Assembly (NCBI RefSeq): GCF_025999835.1
Contig: NZ_AP025628.1
Coordinates: 558,001 to 622,000, forward strand
DNA: 64,000 nt
Direction: 5' to 3'
Source: Caldinitratiruptor microaerophilus
GTDB lineage: Bacteria; Bacillota; Sulfobacillia; Symbiobacteriales; ZC4RG38
Part shown: one piece after another, positions 60,977-64,000 of the stretch
How the letters are laid out: each line of letters starts with the position of its first letter
Position numbering within the stretch: the stretch's first letter is position 1
Program-made: the position numbers and the translations under genes
Notes under the pieces: model-generated
Databases searched by the model: none
Seen by the model: only the letters and a program-made list of their open reading frames with translations
Told to the model about the DNA's origin: nothing

Positions 60977-61118
60977 GACGAGGCCCCAGGGGCATCGGTC
61001 AAGAAGGGCGAGATGCCCATCGTGCTGCTGGGCGGCGAGGCGATCGTCAACCTCCCGATCGAGAAGGACTTCGGCATCCGGCGGTGGCCGCTGACCCTGT
61101 ACACCGACGCGCTCGACG
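60977..61118 (+). pseudogene. Mrr nuclease gene, C-terminal fragment
   Basis: Matches the 3' part of the intact mrr-like gene (about 63510-63652): shared AAGAAGGGCG, GGCGAGGCGATCGTC, GAGAAGGACTTCGGCATCCG and ACACCGACGCGCTCGAC. It would encode MPIVLLGGEAIVNLPIEKDF. Immediately follows the HNH fragment, in the same order as the intact locus. Confidence 0.8.
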
Positions 61119-61147
61119 GGGGGCGGGAAGGGGAAACGCGATGCGGA

Positions 61148-61456
61148 TCAGGCGTGCTTCAGGTGCCAGACGGCCTCGTCGAGCCGTGCCAGCTTGTCGA
61201 GGAAGTAGTCGAACCGCTTCTCCAGCTGGTCCAGACGCTCCCTGGTCTCAGAACGGAAGGCGAAGAGGTCGATCCGGACTTCGGCCAGGCCCCTCTCGAC
61301 CGAACTGATTCGCTCCGCAAGTTGGGCCTGGCCCTTCTCAAGCGAAGCGACTTGCTGTGCGAGCTCGGCCTGGCCCTTCTCGAGCCCTGCCATCCGGGCG
61401 TTGACCTCGTCGAGACGTTCCAGGATGGTCTGGAGCAGATCCTTCGTTTCGCCCAC
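61148..61456 (-). CDS. Small coiled-coil protein with three 14-residue repeats (copy B)
   Basis: A 102-residue paralogue of the gene at 53556-53906. MGETKDLLQTILERLDEVNA is followed by three 14-residue units (LEKGQAELAQQVAS, LEKGQAQLAERISS, VERGLAEVRIDLFA) and the same tail (FAFRSETRERLDQLEKRF, DYFLDKLARLDEAVWHLKHA), nearly identical also at DNA level. Exactly one repeat unit (42 bp) shorter than copy A. Function unknown. Confidence 0.78.
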   Translation of the reverse strand: MGETKDLLQTILERLDEVNARMAGLEKGQAELAQQVASLEKGQAQLAERISSVERGLAEVRIDLFAFRSETRERLDQLEKRFDYFLDKLARLDEAVWHLKHA

Positions 61457-61630
61457 CCCGTCGCCCCCTCTTTGGTGATGCTCACGGCTTCGGCCGGGTT
61501 AGCCACCTTTCCTGCTAACCTTCCGGGGGCCGCGGGGACTGCGCATGCCGTCACCGCCGGGTCCCCCCAGGGGGTGTGACCCGGGAACGCCGCCGACCCC
61601 GTCACGGCGCAGAAGCGGGAGCCCGGCCGC

Positions 61631-62491
61631 TCAGCCGGCGCGCAGGTGGTGGTTGAGCGTCAGCGGCTCGACGACGCCGTTGGGGAAGAGGAAGGACAGC
61701 GTGCGGAAGTCGAAGACCGCCGGGGCGCGGTGGACGGCCGCGTGGTGGTTCGGGCAGAGGATGGCCACGTTGTCCCGGGTGTCCTCCCCGCCCCTGGAGA
61801 GCCAGATCAGGTGGTGCCCCTCGGCGAGGTCGACCCGGTACCGGCTGCCCGGGTTCACCCCGCAGACCTGGCAGCGGCCCTCGTACTCGTCGTACAGCTG
61901 CTTGATGATCGCCCGGGAGCGGGTGCGGTCGACCGCCTCGTACAGGTACCGGCGCCGGAGCGCGGCCTCGTCGCCGCTTTCGGCGCGGAGGAGCCCTTCC
62001 ACGTCCTCGATGCCGTGCAGGAGCGCGGCCTCGAACCGGTCCTCGGGGTAGATGGCGGCGGCCGTGAGGGTCGGCAGCTGCGCCGCCAGCTGGGCGAGCC
62101 AGGCGCCGTCGGCCGGGGAAAGCCTGCGGACGGCGGCGTGCCCCTGGAAGGACTGGCCGAGGTGCCGCGCCGCCGCGGCAACGGAGAGGGCGCGGACGAC
62201 GGGTTCGAAGTCCGGACCAAGGTCGACGTCGAAGTACCGGGACCGCTGCAGGTCGCCCCACACGCGGTACCGCCCGTAGCGGAAGCCGGGGCGGTTCTCG
62301 GTGACCGCGACCACGACCAGGTCGGCGGCCAGCACGTAGGCCCCGTCGGAACGCCGGCGGGTGAAGGCCCACACGTGGTCGCCGGCCTGGAGCTCCTTGA
62401 GCAGCGGGCTGTTCTGGTTCAGGTGGTAGCCGAACCCGAACTGCCGGTCCGCCCGGTAGTTGTCCGGGCGCCAGTAGTAGAGGACGTCCAT
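61631..62491 (-). CDS. HNH endonuclease with an EVE/PUA-like N-terminal domain
   Basis: A 286-residue nuclease. The N-terminal 120 residues (MDVLYYWRPDNY ... GDHVWAFTRRRSDGAYVLAADLVV) have the look of an EVE/PUA-like or related base-reading domain; this is a tentative call. The C-terminal HNH module: CQVCG and CPNHH zinc Cys pairs, with the catalytic His in EGHHLIWLSRGG and N in DNVAILC. ATG 62491 replaces a longer open frame. It diverges from the mrr-like gene, and the pair resembles modification-dependent restriction. Confidence 0.82.
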   Translation of the reverse strand: MDVLYYWRPDNYRADRQFGFGYHLNQNSPLLKELQAGDHVWAFTRRRSDGAYVLAADLVVVAVTENRPGFRYGRYRVWGDLQRSRYFDVDLGPDFEPVVRALSVAAAARHLGQSFQGHAAVRRLSPADGAWLAQLAAQLPTLTAAAIYPEDRFEAALLHGIEDVEGLLRAESGDEAALRRRYLYEAVDRTRSRAIIKQLYDEYEGRCQVCGVNPGSRYRVDLAEGHHLIWLSRGGEDTRDNVAILCPNHHAAVHRAPAVFDFRTLSFLFPNGVVEPLTLNHHLRAG

Positions 62492-62801
62492 GCAGGGTTC
62501 CTGCCAGTGCGTGTGGTGGTTTCTACTGCCTGCACAGTTTTGGCGCGGGCGACCCGGAATCCTTTCCCGCAGGCATGAACGGCAGCCCGGCCGCACTTCC
62601 CGCCTATCGGGCGGGGTTTTTCCCCACGGCGCCGGCATCTTGAGTGGAGCCCCGTCGGACCGACGCGAGAGGGATCGCTACGAAGCAGGGAGAAGGACAA
62701 TTTCGCCAACCGATCGGCCAAACGCCCGCGCCGGGGCCAGTCGGACCAGGGAAGGTCCCGAACCTCATCGACGGCCGCACTTCCCAGTCGAGGTGAGCCA
62801 C
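62492..62801. other. Divergent region between the HNH and Mrr genes
   Basis: 310 nt without a gene. Contains an intrinsic terminator on the plus strand (62599-62621) and a 13-bp direct repeat GGCCGCACTTCCC at 62589-62601 and 62773-62785, 184 bp apart, one copy just before each of the terminator loop and the mrr start. Confidence 0.55.
62599..62621 (+). terminator. Intrinsic terminator with T-run
   Basis: CCCGCC / GGCGGG stem, 5-nt loop TATCG, then GTTTTT. It is the clearest T-run terminator in the window, yet no plus-strand gene ends before it. Confidence 0.65.
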
Positions 62802-63689
62802 ATGTCGAGGCTTCCCGGCAAGCGTGCCATCGAACTGCCGCTGCTCCGGGCCTTGATCCAGCTGGGTGGTCAGGCCCGACCTCAAGACGTCTACCCCCTG
62901 GTGACGAAAGCGTTCCCCCACCTCACCGAAGCGGACCTGGCGCAACAACTCCCGTCGGGTGGAAACAAGTGGAAGAACCGAATCCACTGGACCCGGCAAG
63001 ATCTCGTGGACCGCGGCGAGATGGCAAATCCGTCATGGGGAGTCTGGGCGATCACGGACAGGGGTCGCCAACGAGTCCTGGCTGCGGATCGAGGCGAACC
63101 CTGGACAGAGGCGGGGGGCTCCGCCGACACAGACGGGGGGCAGGCGGTGTCGAACGGGTCACCGCCTACCCCGGTCGACCTTCTGGAGCTGTACGACCAG
63201 TACGAGGCAGCCTTCAAGCGCGCCATTCTGTCCCGTCTTCATGACCTGGAACCGGCGCAGTTCGAGAACTTTGCCCGCAAGCTCCTCGAAGCGTACGGCT
63301 TCACGGAGACGGTGGTCACGCAGGTGTCCCGAGACGGGGGAATCGACGGGCATGGCCGGCTCAAGGTCGGCCTCGCCATGATGAACGTCGCCTTCCAGTG
63401 CAAGCGGTGGCAGGGACCCGTCGGGCGGCCGGAGATCGACAAGTTCCGCGGCGCCATCCAGGGCGAGTTCGAGCAGGGCATCTTCTTCACGACCTCCGAT
63501 TTCACGACGGAGGCCCGGGAGGCCTCCATCAAGAAGGGCGCGGTGCCCATCGTCCTGCTCAACGGCGAGGCGATCGTCGACCTCATGATCGAGAAGGACT
63601 TCGGCATCCGGCGGCGCCCGCTGACCTTGTACACCGACGCGCTCGACGAGCTCTTCACGGACCTCGACGGCCGGCCGAAGCGCGGGTGA
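62802..63689 (+). CDS. Mrr-family restriction endonuclease
   Basis: A 295-residue Mrr-like type IV restriction enzyme. N-terminal winged-helix Mrr_N domain (about 8-95; LPLLRALIQLGGQARPQDVY, RIHWTRQDLVDRG, WAITDRGRQRV), then the Mrr catalytic domain (about 155-285) with ENFARKLLEAYGF, the acidic residue in GGIDGHG and the Q-x-K of VAFQCKRW. It cleaves modified DNA in known members. ATG after GAGGTGAGCCAC. A partial copy lies at 60977-61118. Confidence 0.92.
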   Translation: MSRLPGKRAIELPLLRALIQLGGQARPQDVYPLVTKAFPHLTEADLAQQLPSGGNKWKNRIHWTRQDLVDRGEMANPSWGVWAITDRGRQRVLAADRGEPWTEAGGSADTDGGQAVSNGSPPTPVDLLELYDQYEAAFKRAILSRLHDLEPAQFENFARKLLEAYGFTETVVTQVSRDGGIDGHGRLKVGLAMMNVAFQCKRWQGPVGRPEIDKFRGAIQGEFEQGIFFTTSDFTTEAREASIKKGAVPIVLLNGEAIVDLMIEKDFGIRRRPLTLYTDALDELFTDLDGRPKRG

Positions 63690-63729
63690 GACCCGCCCCG
63701 CGGCGGACCGCTGACGGGGAGGGAGCGCC

Positions 63730-64000
63730 GTGCGCGAGCTGACCATCAAGCCGAGTGGCCTGAACGACCTCTTCAGCCTGCCCCGCGACGTCTACCCAAT
63801 GGTGCTCGAGAAGGTGAAGCGGCTTCAGGAGGACCCCCGGCCCGACGGCCACGTCAAGAAGAAGGTCGTCCAGCACCCCAACCTGTACCGCCTGCGGGCC
63901 GGCGACTTCCGGATCTTCTACACCTTCGACGATGGGGCCGTCTACCTGCTGGCCATCCGCCGGCGCCAGGAGGCAACGTACGCGGCGCACGAGGTACCGG
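63730..64000 (+). CDS. RelE/ParE-family toxin-like protein, runs off the window
   Basis: At least 90 residues from GTG 63730 (GGGGAGGGAGC upstream). RelE-fold pattern: a strand-helix start, FSLPRDVYPMVLEKVKRLQE, LYRLRAGDFRIFYTFDDGAV and LLAIRRRQEATYA. No antitoxin gene precedes it; one might follow beyond base 64000. Confidence 0.82.
   Translation, partial: MRELTIKPSGLNDLFSLPRDVYPMVLEKVKRLQEDPRPDGHVKKKVVQHPNLYRLRAGDFRIFYTFDDGAVYLLAIRRRQEATYAAHEVP

Noticed and set aside
60839-61579. 246-codon plus-strand frame across the HNH and Mrr fragments and the coiled-coil gene
   Set aside because: It is a chance frame over gene fragments on both strands, although its middle includes real Mrr-derived codons.

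Overview
The window is a chromosomal segment of a very GC-rich, moderately to strongly thermophilic-looking Gram-positive bacterium of the Firmicutes (Bacillota) type, closest in flavour to Symbiobacterium-like lineages. This is inferred from the combination of bacillithiol biosynthesis genes (bshA, bshB), a yprA/yprB (mrfA/mrfB) repair pair, a yhaO/yhaN pair, strong GGAGG ribosome binding sites and many GTG/TTG starts. The metabolism points to respiration: a complex I operon, an aerobic-type (form I) CO dehydrogenase operon, acyl-CoA chemistry and a solute-binding tricarboxylate transporter.

Layout. 1-7.3 kb: end of an enoyl-CoA hydratase, acyl-CoA carboxylase beta subunit, asnS, a RodZ-like protein, a D,D-carboxypeptidase and an unusual ThDP enzyme. 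8.3-21.5 kb: a tightly overlapping nuoABCDEFGHIJKL-N operon that lacks nuoM, ending with a four-helix membrane protein with four regularly spaced histidines and a strong hairpin. 21.6-23.2 kb: a MoaB/MogA protein and a double winged-helix protein with a nuclease-like C-terminus. 23.7-30.2 kb (minus): a LacI regulator, CoA-transferase, HMG-CoA-lyase-like enzyme and TctC-TctB-TctA, which together look like uptake, CoA activation and cleavage of one branched acid. 30.4-37.6 kb (minus): coxM-coxS-coxL-coxG-xdhC(YHS) followed by a GAF histidine kinase and a NarL-type regulator. 37.9-45.6 kb: a Uma2 protein, a degenerate deacetylase, mrfB and mrfA, then divergent bshB and bshA. 46.0-48.1 kb: fruK, fructose EIIA and a broken EIIBC. 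48.5-52.2 kb: yhaO/yhaN. 52.3-64 kb: a disturbed region with a CoA-transferase, two near-identical coiled-coil genes, a truncated dmsC, a SNF2 helicase with its SWIM partner, fragments of TPR, PIN, HNH and Mrr genes, and intact HNH, Mrr and RelE-like genes.

The most novel item is a family of three intergenic elements (7.53-7.79 kb plus strand, 23.22-23.48 kb minus strand, 48.14-48.39 kb plus strand). Each core is 248-257 nt and they share little overall sequence, but they keep three short signature blocks at fixed spacing, a 5' hairpin whose stem sequence differs between copies while pairing is kept, and a terminal block of exactly 51 nt bounded by inverted arms. The arm sequences of the two parts change together within each copy. 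I do not recognise the family. All three lie between co-oriented genes, and one sits 67 nt upstream of the winged-helix/nuclease gene.

Second in interest are the complex I operon without nuoM, and the 60.7-61.1 kb patchwork, which is a collapsed copy of the intact HNH-Mrr defence locus at 61.6-63.7 kb.
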